A stretch of 21,820 nt of DNA from positions 1 through 21,820 of the forward strand of contig CAKSJG010000034.1 in the NCBI GenBank assembly GCA_934463165.1, written 5' to 3'. This document shows positions 1 to 6,671 of the stretch, in pieces. This DNA is from an uncultured Clostridia bacterium (GTDB taxonomy: Bacteria > Bacillota > Clostridia > UMGS1810). The notes beneath the pieces were generated by a model. It searched no databases. It was not told the DNA's origin and saw nothing but the letters and a program-made list of their open reading frames with translations. Made by a program: the position numbers and the translations under genes. How positions within the stretch are numbered: the first letter of the stretch is position 1; each line of letters opens with the position of its first letter.

Positions 1-171
1 CATCCGTATAATGACGGCACTACGGATATTGGCTGGAAAGAAATAAGCGATTATTCAGTAACGGATAAAGGTATTTCTGTAGTATTGCCGGAAGCTGCAA
101 CATATTGTTATGCAACAATTGAGGACAGTAACGGAAGTTTAATTTCAACGAGGTATGTTAAAGTTAGATGA
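1..171 (+). CDS. C-terminal end of an unknown, probably extracellular protein (5'-truncated by window edge)
   Basis: An open frame runs from the first base to a TGA at 169-171, giving the last 56 residues of a protein that begins outside the window. The peptide is rich in Thr, Ser, Asp, Gly and Tyr, with alternating polar and hydrophobic residues (for example YCYATIEDSNGSLISTRY), which resembles a beta-sandwich or Ig-like ending of a cell-surface protein. No membrane anchor or sorting signal is visible in this part. It could belong to the same class of secreted protein as the one that starts at 19453, but there is too little sequence to say. The frame is unambiguous; the function is not known. 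Confidence 0.6.
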   Translation, partial: HPYNDGTTDIGWKEISDYSVTDKGISVVLPEAATYCYATIEDSNGSLISTRYVKVR

Positions 172-176
172 TATAA

Positions 177-208
177 GAGAAGGGGTGCGGACGAGAGGGG
201 GTGCGGAC
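177..208 (+). repeat. Two tandem 16-bp direct repeats
   Basis: GAGAAGGGGTGCGGAC (177-192) is followed directly by GAGAGGGGGTGCGGAC (193-208), with one base different. It lies just after the stop codon at 171 and its second copy runs into the left arm of the following hairpin. It may be a replication-slippage duplication of the terminator's left arm. Confidence 0.7.
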
Positions 209-260
209 ATATTCTTGGACTGTTTTTTAAGCTTTATTAATCCAAGACTATGTCTGCCAC
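201..260 (+). terminator. Imperfect long hairpin after the first gene, possible terminator
   Basis: The arm at 201-219 (GTGCGGACATATTCTTGGA) pairs with 241-260 (TCCAAGACTATGTCTGCCAC) with a few mismatches or a one-base bulge, around a 21-nt loop. It lies 30 bases after the stop codon at 171 and before the convergent quinone-reductase remnant. The T-run after the right arm is weak (CTCTCCATTTTTAACC), so termination is plausible in the plus direction but not certain. Confidence 0.45.
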
Positions 261-297
261 TCTCCATTTTTAACCAAAACCTCTTGTAATTTTTAGC

Positions 298-600
298 CTA
301 ATTTACCTTAAGTACAACCTTGCCGACATTCTGTCCGTTATACAGAATATCATGTGCCACTTCCGCTTCTGTTATCGGCAAAATTTTATATATAGTCGGC
401 TTAACAAATCCCTCTGAAATCTTAGGGAATACATCCTTTACAAGCGCCGCCAAAATCTGTGCCTTTACCTTCGGTGTTTTTGAGCGTAGCGTACTGCCAA
501 TAATTCTTACATTTCTTACATATATGTTCTTCAAATCAATTTCCGTTTTCTGCCCTGCCAAAGCCGCGATTATAATCCATCTTCCACTGTAATGAGCCAA
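298..600 (-). pseudogene. C-terminal remnant of an NADPH:quinone oxidoreductase (MDR superfamily)
   Basis: The frame encodes about 100 residues that match the final third of quinone-reductase-type medium-chain dehydrogenases: GRWIIIAALAG, then NVRIIGSTLRSKTPKVKAQI, a PKISEGFVKPTIYKILPI segment, an EAEVAHDIL helix and a terminal GQNVGKVVLKV. Complete family members are about 320-330 residues, so the catalytic domain and nucleotide-binding GxGxxG region are absent. The frame stays open upstream to about 639 and then meets a stop, with no ribosome binding site at the TTG at 600. This is a leftover of a deletion rather than a working gene. It ends at a TAG at 298-300, and lies downstream of, and in the same direction as, the dehydrogenase operon at 669-2782. 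Confidence 0.75.
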
Positions 601-606
601 CTTGAC

Positions 607-636
607 AACCCTGTGCCATATATACGGCGCAGGGTT
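607..636 (-). terminator. Hairpin downstream of the Gfo/Idh gene
   Basis: AACCCTGTGCC (607-617) and GGCGCAGGGTT (626-636) form an 11-bp stem with one wobble pair and an 8-nt loop. It lies 32 bases after the minus-strand stop at 669. There is no clean T-run behind it in the minus direction, so it may be a weak terminator or an RNA 3' stabiliser. It sits exactly where the truncated quinone-reductase frame begins. Confidence 0.45.
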
Positions 637-668
637 ATACTATCATTTTAAAAATTTCAAGCTGTTTA

Positions 669-1703
669 TTATTCAAATATTCTTTCGTAATATTCTCCTG
701 TTTGTCCGGCTTGACAAATAAGCCTTTTTAAGTTTATCTCATGCTCATATGAATATTCATTTGTATGCATGCCACATATTATTTCGGCGAAATCAATCAT
801 CATATCATCATATCTTTTGTATGGATTAAATTTAAGCTTTTTCGAACCATCAAAACAAGGATTGATATTATTGCTGTTATATGTAACATTCATATCAGTC
901 GTAAGATAATCTGTGTTTTCAACATCAAATATCTCCATAGGCTTGATTTCTATGCTTCCTAATGTGCCGTTTATTACAAACTGACGGCGAATAAACCCGT
1001 TTACATCTGCCGCACTTGAGCGAACCACGGCCGCCGCATTTTTGTATTTAAGAACCGTCATACCGTAATCAAGTGCATTTGTGTCATATGTATGTGTTGA
1101 ATAGCACATAGGCAATACCTTATCGGGTACGCCCAGAACAGACAACACCACATCAAGCATATGACAACCCAGAAATTCCATCATACCACCGTTAAATTTT
1201 ATCAAATCCTTTATTACTTCTTCGCTTAATCGAATACACATTTGTGCATCAACCGAATATATATCACCTAATTTTCCGCTTTTTACAAGTTCGATGGATT
1301 TTTTCACTGCCGGATTAAATCTGTACATATATCCTGTGTGAAACACTAATCCCTTGTTTTTTGCGGTTTTTACCAATTTTTCATACTCATAAAAGTCAGT
1401 GCCGCCGGGTTTATCCATATGTATATTAAAACCTGCATCTGCCATTATCTGTGCATATCTTGTCGAATTCTTTTCTTCTGTTTCCACAATTACTCCGTCA
1501 ATATTGCTCGAATTCAATATATCGTCTATCGACAATTCCTGAGTATCTTTATACAATTCTGTTCTTAAATTTTTTCTGTGCTGTTCATTCGGTTCACAGA
1601 CCCCTGCAATTTCAAAAACTTCGGGAAGTTCTTTAATGCACTTAAAAATGCCGGACGCATGCGGATGACTTGTTCCCACTTGTACTACATTTATCTTTTT
1701 CAT
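669..1703 (-). CDS. Gfo/Idh/MocA family NAD(P)-dependent dehydrogenase
   Basis: A cytoplasmic oxidoreductase of 344 residues, the normal family length, expected to oxidise or reduce a sugar, inositol or sugar-acid hydroxyl using NAD(P). The N-terminal Rossmann strand reads INVVQVGTSHPH, close to the family GxGxxG(A/H) pattern. The usual EKP active-site motif appears as HMDKPGG, keeping the catalytic lysine, and GYMYRFNPA opens the second domain. The start was chosen at the ATG at 1701-1703 because AAGGAG lies 7 nt upstream; a longer reading to 1745 would overlap the previous gene. It follows the alcohol dehydrogenase gene by 26 nt, so the two form an operon and probably act on the same substrate in sequence. 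The exact substrate cannot be read from sequence; a link to galacturonide or rhamnose breakdown is an inference from the neighbouring GH4 gene. Confidence 0.88.
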   Translation of the reverse strand: MKKINVVQVGTSHPHASGIFKCIKELPEVFEIAGVCEPNEQHRKNLRTELYKDTQELSIDDILNSSNIDGVIVETEEKNSTRYAQIMADAGFNIHMDKPGGTDFYEYEKLVKTAKNKGLVFHTGYMYRFNPAVKKSIELVKSGKLGDIYSVDAQMCIRLSEEVIKDLIKFNGGMMEFLGCHMLDVVLSVLGVPDKVLPMCYSTHTYDTNALDYGMTVLKYKNAAAVVRSSAADVNGFIRRQFVINGTLGSIEIKPMEIFDVENTDYLTTDMNVTYNSNNINPCFDGSKKLKFNPYKRYDDMMIDFAEIICGMHTNEYSYEHEINLKRLICQAGQTGEYYERIFE

Positions 1704-1729
1704 GCCTATGCTCCTTAAACATATCCTAC

Positions 1730-2782
1730 TTATACATTTTGCCAATCAAACAGTAATCCCGGCGGAAAGTTTTTATAATCATTTGCGAGACGTGAGTACA
1801 CCTGTGAGCATTCTGAAACAGGGTGTATCTCACTTATCATCTTTTTGTAATTCACTTTGCCCAAATGAATAAGTCTGAATATTGCATGGTAATCATCATC
1901 ATATGTCCAAAATCCCGGACGAGAATCATTATCTGGGCGGGTATTTGTATGAGCACCAATAAGTTCAACACCCGGCCAATGTATTTTTCTGTAATAGTCT
2001 ATGGTAAAATTTGAATCACGAGTACATCCGAGAAGTGAAATTCTGCCATGATGCGCCATACAATCAAGTATTTGGTCAAGGGCCTTTCCCGTACCGGTAA
2101 CCTCAACTGCAGCATTTACGCCTCTGCCGTCAGTCAATTTATACATTGTTTCCACAAAATCATCTGCAAACGGATCAACAGCATAATCTGCTCCAAGTTC
2201 AAGAGCTTTTTCTCGTTTCTCCTTTACCGGGTCAACAGCAATAACTGGAGTTGCTCCCATTGCTGCACAGAATTGTACCGCAAAAAGCCCAAGTATTCCG
2301 CATCCCATAACTGCCGCTGATTCTCCTATTTCTATACGCAACTTTCTTGCTCCCGAAATAGAAAAGCTTGATATAAATGCCATGGAAATTTCGTCCAGAC
2401 CTATCTCGTCATACGGGAGTTTAAACACCCAATCACGGTTTACCAGATGATGACTTGCATGTCCGCAAGCCCGCAAAACAACCCTATCTCCGACTTTCAA
2501 ATCATCAATGTCGCTTCCTACTTCCAAAACCGTACCCGAACTGCTATAACCGACTTCGCGCGGCCAAATTAAAACTGTGTCTTCAGCCTTAGTTGTTGCG
2601 AGTATGTTTATATCTCCTGTCAGGTTTGCATACTCTGTTCCGGAACTTACAGCTGAATATGCTACTTTAACCAATACTTGATTTGGTCCAAGATTAAACT
2701 CTTTATTTTTTTCCTCAAAGAGTTGAGCTGTCGAATCACCCATTAACATAACTTTTTTATATTCTTTAATCTTCGTAATCAT
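1730..2782 (-). CDS. Zinc-type medium-chain alcohol/sugar dehydrogenase
   Basis: A 350-residue member of the MDR superfamily, cytoplasmic, NAD(P)-dependent. The N-terminal GroES-like domain carries NQVLVKVAYSAVSSGTEY, then the KVGDRVVLRACGHASH segment; the nucleotide-binding domain has AVMGCGILGLFAVQ followed by the acidic VIAVD. Where classical zinc alcohol dehydrogenases have the first catalytic cysteine, this protein has serine (AVSSGTE), and the four-cysteine structural zinc loop is not present. This is the layout of the BchC/threonine-dehydrogenase-like branch often found beside Gfo/Idh genes. The ATG at 2780-2782 was chosen because GAAAGGA precedes it by about 9 nt; an ATG at 2800 has no binding site. 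It is first in a two-gene operon with 669-1703. Confidence 0.85.
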   Translation of the reverse strand: MITKIKEYKKVMLMGDSTAQLFEEKNKEFNLGPNQVLVKVAYSAVSSGTEYANLTGDINILATTKAEDTVLIWPREVGYSSSGTVLEVGSDIDDLKVGDRVVLRACGHASHHLVNRDWVFKLPYDEIGLDEISMAFISSFSISGARKLRIEIGESAAVMGCGILGLFAVQFCAAMGATPVIAVDPVKEKREKALELGADYAVDPFADDFVETMYKLTDGRGVNAAVEVTGTGKALDQILDCMAHHGRISLLGCTRDSNFTIDYYRKIHWPGVELIGAHTNTRPDNDSRPGFWTYDDDYHAIFRLIHLGKVNYKKMISEIHPVSECSQVYSRLANDYKNFPPGLLFDWQNV

Positions 2783-2840
2783 AATTATATTTCCTTTCAT
2801 TTAATATTTAGCAATATCTTATGGTCCTAATATTAAGTTT

Positions 2841-2861
2841 ACGGTGTTTAACCAACACGGT
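2841..2861. promoter_or_regulatory. Imperfect palindrome upstream of the dehydrogenase operon, possible operator
   Basis: ACGGTGTT-TAACC-AACACGGT is an 8-bp inverted repeat with one mismatch, 60 bases upstream of the dehydrogenase start at 2782. Position and size fit a repressor or activator site, but no regulator is identified and a convincing -35/-10 pair was not found here. Confidence 0.3.
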
Positions 2862-2863
2862 GA

Positions 2864-2998
2864 TCATTTAAGATAAACAAGTGTATTCCTCGTCTGACAA
2901 GCATTTAGAACATTTGCTTCCATACGTGTCATATGGTTGAGTATCTTGCGGGGCACCGCCTTTATACTCACTTCCTTTCTCTCATAATCAACTACCAT
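2864..2998 (-). other. 44-codon open frame, uncertain small protein or remnant
   Basis: Between the GH4 gene and the dehydrogenase operon (2783-3111, 329 bases) the only coding-like stretch is this ATG-started frame of 44 codons. It contains KAVPRKILNHMTRMEANVLN and ends TLVYLK. The peptide is not hydrophobic and I do not recognise it. AAAGGA lies inside it just before an alternative GTG at 2969-2971, too close to serve that codon, and no ribosome binding site precedes the ATG. It may be a decayed gene fragment. The same gap holds a 10-bp direct repeat TGAGTATATA at 3011-3020 and 3021-3030. Confidence 0.25.
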
Positions 2999-3111
2999 AT
3001 TTTTAAATATTGAGTATATATGAGTATATAACGGATAGTATCTTGAAAATATATTCCGTCATATTTATTGATTCCCAAGAACTTCTCATCCATCAAAGAA
3101 AGGCTGCAGAA

Positions 3112-4512
3112 TTAAAATGATTCGAGATCATACATGGTGAGATAATTCTTGGTGTTGTCAAGCATTTCACGGAATAGCTTCCTTGAATCCTCAAGATTTG
3201 TTGTCACAAGAGGGTCATTGACAAATGCGCGGAATGCCATGTCAAGATCGTGATTCAGTCCTGCCTGAGTAATTAGCTCCTGTTCGCCGGAAATCCTGGT
3301 GATAAGCGGATAGATTTCCTTCGGTATTTCATCCGAAAAGACGGGATTCAGCGAATCTGAACGGAAAACGGCGTTTGTTTCAACAACTGCACCAATGGGC
3401 AAATTAGGAATCTGACCTCTGTTCGGAATGTTTACGTTCGTGACAAGATCGCACAAGCCTAAGAGCGCTCTTATCTGATTAACACCCTCTTCGCCGGTTT
3501 CGTTTATTTCAAACTTCTGTTCTCCCGATACAAGCTTTGCGCTCTTCTCAAGGCGTGCCTGCAAATCCTTTTTTCTCCAACTTACGGGCGTGAGGGCAAA
3601 TTTCCATGCACTCACCTGATCAGGGCTCTCAAGATACCAGTGGCCGGGGCAGAACTCCGCAAGATGTCTGTCGCCTGCTGCTGCAATATAGCCGTATCTG
3701 TTGAATAGGTCAAGTTTCACTCTTTCGGAATATTGGAAAGAGTGATTCATCCAGTTTTCATCGCTCTTTTCGTTAAAGCCCGTTGCGGAGTATTTATCGG
3801 AAAACCTTTTATACACATCAAAAAGATTAATATTTTTATATTCTGCTTTTGTGAACCATGTGAAATGATTTACGCCGACAACATTAACCTTAATTTCATC
3901 TCTTGAAACATCATCAATTCCGCAGATATATTTCAATGCCTTTGCGAGAACCTTCTGAGTTCCGAAAACCTCATGACAGCAACCGAAAGCCTTGATGTCA
4001 GGAAATACGCTATAGAGAGTTTTAATGGAAACAGTCATAGGGTTTGTGTAGTTTATAACCCATGCATCGGGTGAAAATTCTTTAATTGCAAGTGCAATTT
4101 CCTGCATCATGGGAATTGTGCGTAAAGCTCTGACAATACCGCCGGGACCGGATGTGTCCCCAACCGATTGATAAATTCCGTATTTTTCGGGAGTGTGTAC
4201 GTCGCTTTCCATTTCGTCAAATGTGCCGGGAAGTATGGAAATTATAACAAAATCCGCGCCTGTCAGTGCCTCACCGATGGTTTCAACAGCTTTGTAATTC
4301 CAGCTCGATTTACACTCGTCAAGATCCTTGATTTTATTACCGATAATTTCGTTGTGCTGTGCCGCCTCAAAGTCGATGTCATAGAGAAATACATCTCCCG
4401 AAATATCATCGGCTTGCGCAAGATCACTCATAAGCCCCCATGCCCAGCCTCTTGAACCTCCGCCGATATAGGCAATTTTTAAATCAACAGCTTTGTTGTT
4501 TTCGTATCGCAT
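3112..4512 (-). CDS. Glycoside hydrolase family 4, probable alpha-galacturonidase/alpha-glucosidase type
   Basis: GH4 enzymes are cytoplasmic and cleave glycosides by an unusual redox mechanism needing NAD+ and a divalent metal. This 466-residue protein has the N-terminal KIAYIGGGSRGWAWGL dinucleotide-binding loop (about residues 12-27), NYTNP (154-158), the metal-site C179-H180-E181-V182, GVNHFTW (213-219) and AGDRHLAEFCPG further on. In this family the four residues after the metal cysteine track specificity, and CHEV is the form associated with LplD-type alpha-galacturonidases, so galacturonide cleavage is the best guess. Plain alpha-glucosidase activity remains possible. The start at the ATG at 4510-4512 was chosen because GGAGG lies 9 nt before it; the frame is open to 4629 but without a binding site. 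The divergent AraC gene is its likely regulator. Confidence 0.88.
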   Translation of the reverse strand: MRYENNKAVDLKIAYIGGGSRGWAWGLMSDLAQADDISGDVFLYDIDFEAAQHNEIIGNKIKDLDECKSSWNYKAVETIGEALTGADFVIISILPGTFDEMESDVHTPEKYGIYQSVGDTSGPGGIVRALRTIPMMQEIALAIKEFSPDAWVINYTNPMTVSIKTLYSVFPDIKAFGCCHEVFGTQKVLAKALKYICGIDDVSRDEIKVNVVGVNHFTWFTKAEYKNINLFDVYKRFSDKYSATGFNEKSDENWMNHSFQYSERVKLDLFNRYGYIAAAGDRHLAEFCPGHWYLESPDQVSAWKFALTPVSWRKKDLQARLEKSAKLVSGEQKFEINETGEEGVNQIRALLGLCDLVTNVNIPNRGQIPNLPIGAVVETNAVFRSDSLNPVFSDEIPKEIYPLITRISGEQELITQAGLNHDLDMAFRAFVNDPLVTTNLEDSRKLFREMLDNTKNYLTMYDLESF

Positions 4513-4548
4513 AAAATTCATCCTCCAAAAAAATTTGCCGCAAAACAT

Positions 4549-4560
4549 CTTGTCGACAAG
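4549..4560. promoter_or_regulatory. Perfect 12-bp palindrome in the GH4/araC divergent region
   Basis: CTTGTCGACAAG is perfectly self-complementary and lies about 20 bases downstream of the proposed GH4 -10 box, near the expected transcription start. It could be an operator. Its half CGACAAG occurs again inside the promoter at 5504-5510. Confidence 0.45.
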
Positions 4561-4579
4561 TCTATTATACAATTTAGCG

Positions 4580-4609
4580 ATTATATATTCATTAATTTTT
4601 TTGACGCAA
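4580..4609 (-). promoter_or_regulatory. Probable promoter of the GH4 gene
   Basis: On the minus strand TTGCGT (4604-4609) and TATAAT (4580-4585) are separated by 18 bp. A second TATAAT at 4564-4569 has no matching -35 box. The transcript would have a leader of about 60 nt containing the 12-bp palindrome. Confidence 0.5.
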
Positions 4610-4622
4610 TTCAGAAAAAATC

Positions 4623-4651
4623 TTGACATTTTTGATAAAACAAGTTATTAT
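4623..4651 (+). promoter_or_regulatory. Promoter of the AraC regulator
   Basis: TTGACA (4623-4628), 17 bp, TATTAT (4646-4651) is a near-consensus sigma-A promoter about 36 bases before the AraC start codon, back to back with the GH4 promoter. Confidence 0.7.
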
Positions 4652-4686
4652 ACTCAACATAAGAGAGCGTGAAACGAGGTGTAAAA

Positions 4687-5472
4687 ATGAACAAAAGACT
4701 TTCGGACCGGGGTGCTTTTTTCATCGAAAAGCATAGGGATTCGACTTTTGACGGGGCAAAACGAGATGTGCATGATTTGATAGAAATCTACTACATGATA
4801 GACGGTGAATGCGATTACTATATCGGAGGAAGAATATATGAGGTTAAAAGCGGAGATGTCATATTGATTCCGTCTGGGGTGCTTCATAAAAATTCCTACA
4901 GAAGTCGCAGACACACACGCATTGCAATACATTTTTCAAATAAATACATTCCGTCTGCGGTTTTGCCATTCATCAAATGCGGTGTAATTTTGTATCGCAA
5001 CCCTGAGACAGCCGAGATGATTCATAAGCTGATGGAGGCTATGTACGATGAATTCACAAGGAATGACAGCTTTTCCGGTGAGATAATCAGAAATTATATG
5101 AGTTTGCTTTTCCTTGTGTTTGCAAGAAACTGCCAATGTTATGAGGGTGTAAAAGCATTGAACGAGGATATTGAAAAGGTAAAAAGACACATTCACGAGA
5201 ACTATTCATCGGAAATCACTCTGGGCGAAGCCGCGGGAATGATTGGGGTCAGCACCGAGCATCTTTCGAGAATGTTCAAGGCAGAAACGGGATTTGGTTT
5301 TTGCGAATATCTTAACATTGTTCGACTTGACAGAGCCAGAATACTGCTGCAAAGCGGAAACAAGTCGGTTGCTGAAGTGGCATATAAGTGCGGCTTCAAT
5401 GACAGCAATTATTTTTCCGTCAAATTTAAAAAGTTATATGGGGTGTCGCCGAAAAATTGCAAGAAAATGTAA
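4687..5472 (+). CDS. AraC-family transcriptional regulator with cupin sensor domain
   Basis: A 261-residue regulator of the usual AraC size. The N-terminal half is a sugar-sensing cupin: LIEIYYMIDGECDYYIGG, then YEVKSGDVILIPSGVLHKN. The C-terminal 100 residues hold the two helix-turn-helix motifs: ITLGEAAGMIGVSTEHLSRM followed by FKAETGFGFCEYL, then the second motif SVAEVAYKCGFNDSNYFS and the terminal FKKLYGVSPKNC signature. The ATG at 4687 was preferred over a GTG at 4669 because GAGGTG lies just upstream. It is transcribed divergently from the GH4 gene, the typical layout for a local activator, and is followed by a promoter for a truncated glycosidase at 5580, which it may also control. No terminator is visible after it. 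Confidence 0.92.
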   Translation: MNKRLSDRGAFFIEKHRDSTFDGAKRDVHDLIEIYYMIDGECDYYIGGRIYEVKSGDVILIPSGVLHKNSYRSRRHTRIAIHFSNKYIPSAVLPFIKCGVILYRNPETAEMIHKLMEAMYDEFTRNDSFSGEIIRNYMSLLFLVFARNCQCYEGVKALNEDIEKVKRHIHENYSSEITLGEAAGMIGVSTEHLSRMFKAETGFGFCEYLNIVRLDRARILLQSGNKSVAEVAYKCGFNDSNYFSVKFKKLYGVSPKNCKKM

Positions 5473-5493
5473 AGTGAGAGAAAAAAATTTTAC

Positions 5494-5521
5494 TTGACAA
5501 ATGCGACAAGCCGAATATAAT
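5494..5521 (+). promoter_or_regulatory. Promoter of the truncated glycosidase gene
   Basis: TTGACA (5494-5499), 16 bp, TATAAT (5516-5521) is a strong sigma-A promoter. The spacer holds GCGACAAG, and CTTG...CAAG brackets 5493-5510. The promoter looks intact although the gene it serves is broken. Confidence 0.7.
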
Positions 5522-5579
5522 AATAATATAAAAATATTAACGGCTTCGGCAGTCTGAAAACAAAAAAGGAGTTGTAACA

Positions 5580-5771
5580 ATGACAAACTACACCGAAAAA
5601 ACTACTTTTTCAGCAGAGAACTTTGAAAATCCGCCAAGCGTCAATTCTCCTATCTATTCATGGATTTGGAACAGCCCGATGACAACGGAAACGGTGGAAA
5701 AAGAAATTGATGAGATGGCAGTGCAGGGGATGCGTGCATTCTACATAATTCCTGAGCCGCCTGAGTTTCGC
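5580..5771 (+). pseudogene. N-terminal fragment of a large glycoside hydrolase (rhamnosidase/GH106-like type)
   Basis: AAAGGAG precedes the ATG at 5580, so translation initiation is intact. The first 64 or so residues read like the start of large cytoplasmic glycosidases of the alpha-rhamnosidase type: an ENPPSVNSPIYSWIWN segment (usually NPP...PFWSWN), then TTETVEKEIDEMAVQGMRAF and YIIPEPPEFR. Full proteins are typically 700-1000 residues. After EFR the family resemblance stops abruptly and 20 unrelated residues follow before a TGA at 5832-5834. The break coincides with the start of a minus-strand DUF3795-like coding sequence, with which it shares TTCGC at 5767-5771. The missing part of the enzyme is not found in this window. 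With GH4 and AraC it would have formed a polysaccharide-use cluster; the exact family is inferred from a short region. Confidence 0.7.
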
Positions 5772-5814
5772 AGTCCAATCCGCAACAGCCGATCAGTTGG
5801 TTTGTGTTTTTCAT
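5767..5814 (-). pseudogene. N-terminal fragment of a DUF3795-like small protein
   Basis: Starting at an ATG at 5812-5814 with GGAGG five bases upstream, the minus strand encodes MKNTNQLIGCCGLDCE. The CCGLDCE motif near the N-terminus is the hallmark of DUF3795 proteins, small cysteine-containing proteins of unknown function. The next expected residues (K-C-x-A) are missing: the frame continues as TQAAQEL, which is the antisense of the truncated glycosidase. So the gene is cut after about 16 codons. It lies 34 bases after the methyltransferase stop at 5849 and is the last member of the TetR-led operon. The recognition rests on a short motif, but a strong ribosome binding site and the exact position of the break support it. 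Confidence 0.6.
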
Positions 5815-5848
5815 GGTTGCCTCCGCAAATTTGATTCTTTTTTCTCTT

Positions 5849-6620
5849 TTATAACTTTCTTGCCTTAAACAAAACGGAAATGGGCAGCATTTTTGCTTTT
5901 TCAGCTTTGTTGCTGATATTTCCTTCCGAATGCATTGTCGCCTCGTCGGTCTGCTCAACAATTTGCTCAATTGCAAATCCCGCTTTCGCTAACGCGTTGA
6001 CATAGGTGGATATTTTTCGGTTACACAGCAGGATCTCACTACCGTCCACCGGCATCCTGAAGTAAGACTCATCAAAATAGCTTTTGTTCATCACCAAGGC
6101 ATTATTTTGGATCACATCTTTCCGTTCATCGCAAGACCATGCAATGCAGTAATTGAGTGTATGATGCCAGCTGAAAATGATGATGCCGTCTTTTTTTCAG
6201 ATACGATGCGATCTTCCGGAAAGTACCGTCCAGATCAGTCGTCCATCCGATACCATATATCGAGTATACGAAATCGAAATACTCTTTCGGGATATCCATA
6301 TCAGCTTCCATCGGAGAGCAGATAAAATTAGCCGTGTAACCGTTTTCACTCAAATATCGTTCAGCATTTTCAAGCTGTTTATGAGAAAGATCAACGCCCC
6401 ATAATTCTCCGGCATTTCTATCTGCATGATATTTCAGAGAATGACCGCTGCCGCAGCAGATCTCAAGTATTTTCTTTCCCGAAACATCACCGAACAAGTG
6501 CAATTCATCCTCAGTTACAAAGTGTACGCCATATGTAGGAAGCGCAGTAGTGCCAAACCAAAGATCGGCGTATGTATCCCAGTAATGCTTATTTGTTTTT
6601 AATATTTCATCTCTGTTCAT
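5849..6620 (-). pseudogene. Class I SAM-dependent methyltransferase, frameshifted
   Basis: Two consecutive minus-strand frames make one methyltransferase of about 256 residues. The first (from ATG 6620) has the SAM-binding motif ILEICCGSGHS (residues 51-61), the acidic GVDLS (75-79) that ends strand 2, and DFVYSIYGIGW. It goes out of frame after YLKK and ends at about 6126. Restoring the frame by removing one A from the seven-A run (plus-strand T run at 6191-6197) gives LKKDGIIIFSWHHTLNYC and continues without a break into the second frame, ending ISVLFKARKL at 5849. The substrate is unknown; the fold resembles ubiquinone/menaquinone-type small-molecule methyltransferases. The start has AAGGGA closely upstream. 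It follows the cyclase gene by 51 nt in the operon. The frameshift may be real, phase-variable, or a sequencing error. Confidence 0.8.
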
Positions 6621-6671
6621 TTTCCCTTGTATACTTATTCACCTGCCTCACGCAACTTTATCAATCGGAAT

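Noticed and set aside
4627..4641. CATTTTTGATAAAAC also present at 9493-9507
   Set aside because: A 15-base AT-rich match upstream of two regulators, but on opposite orientation relative to the genes and outside the operator; in AT-rich DNA of this length it can arise by chance.
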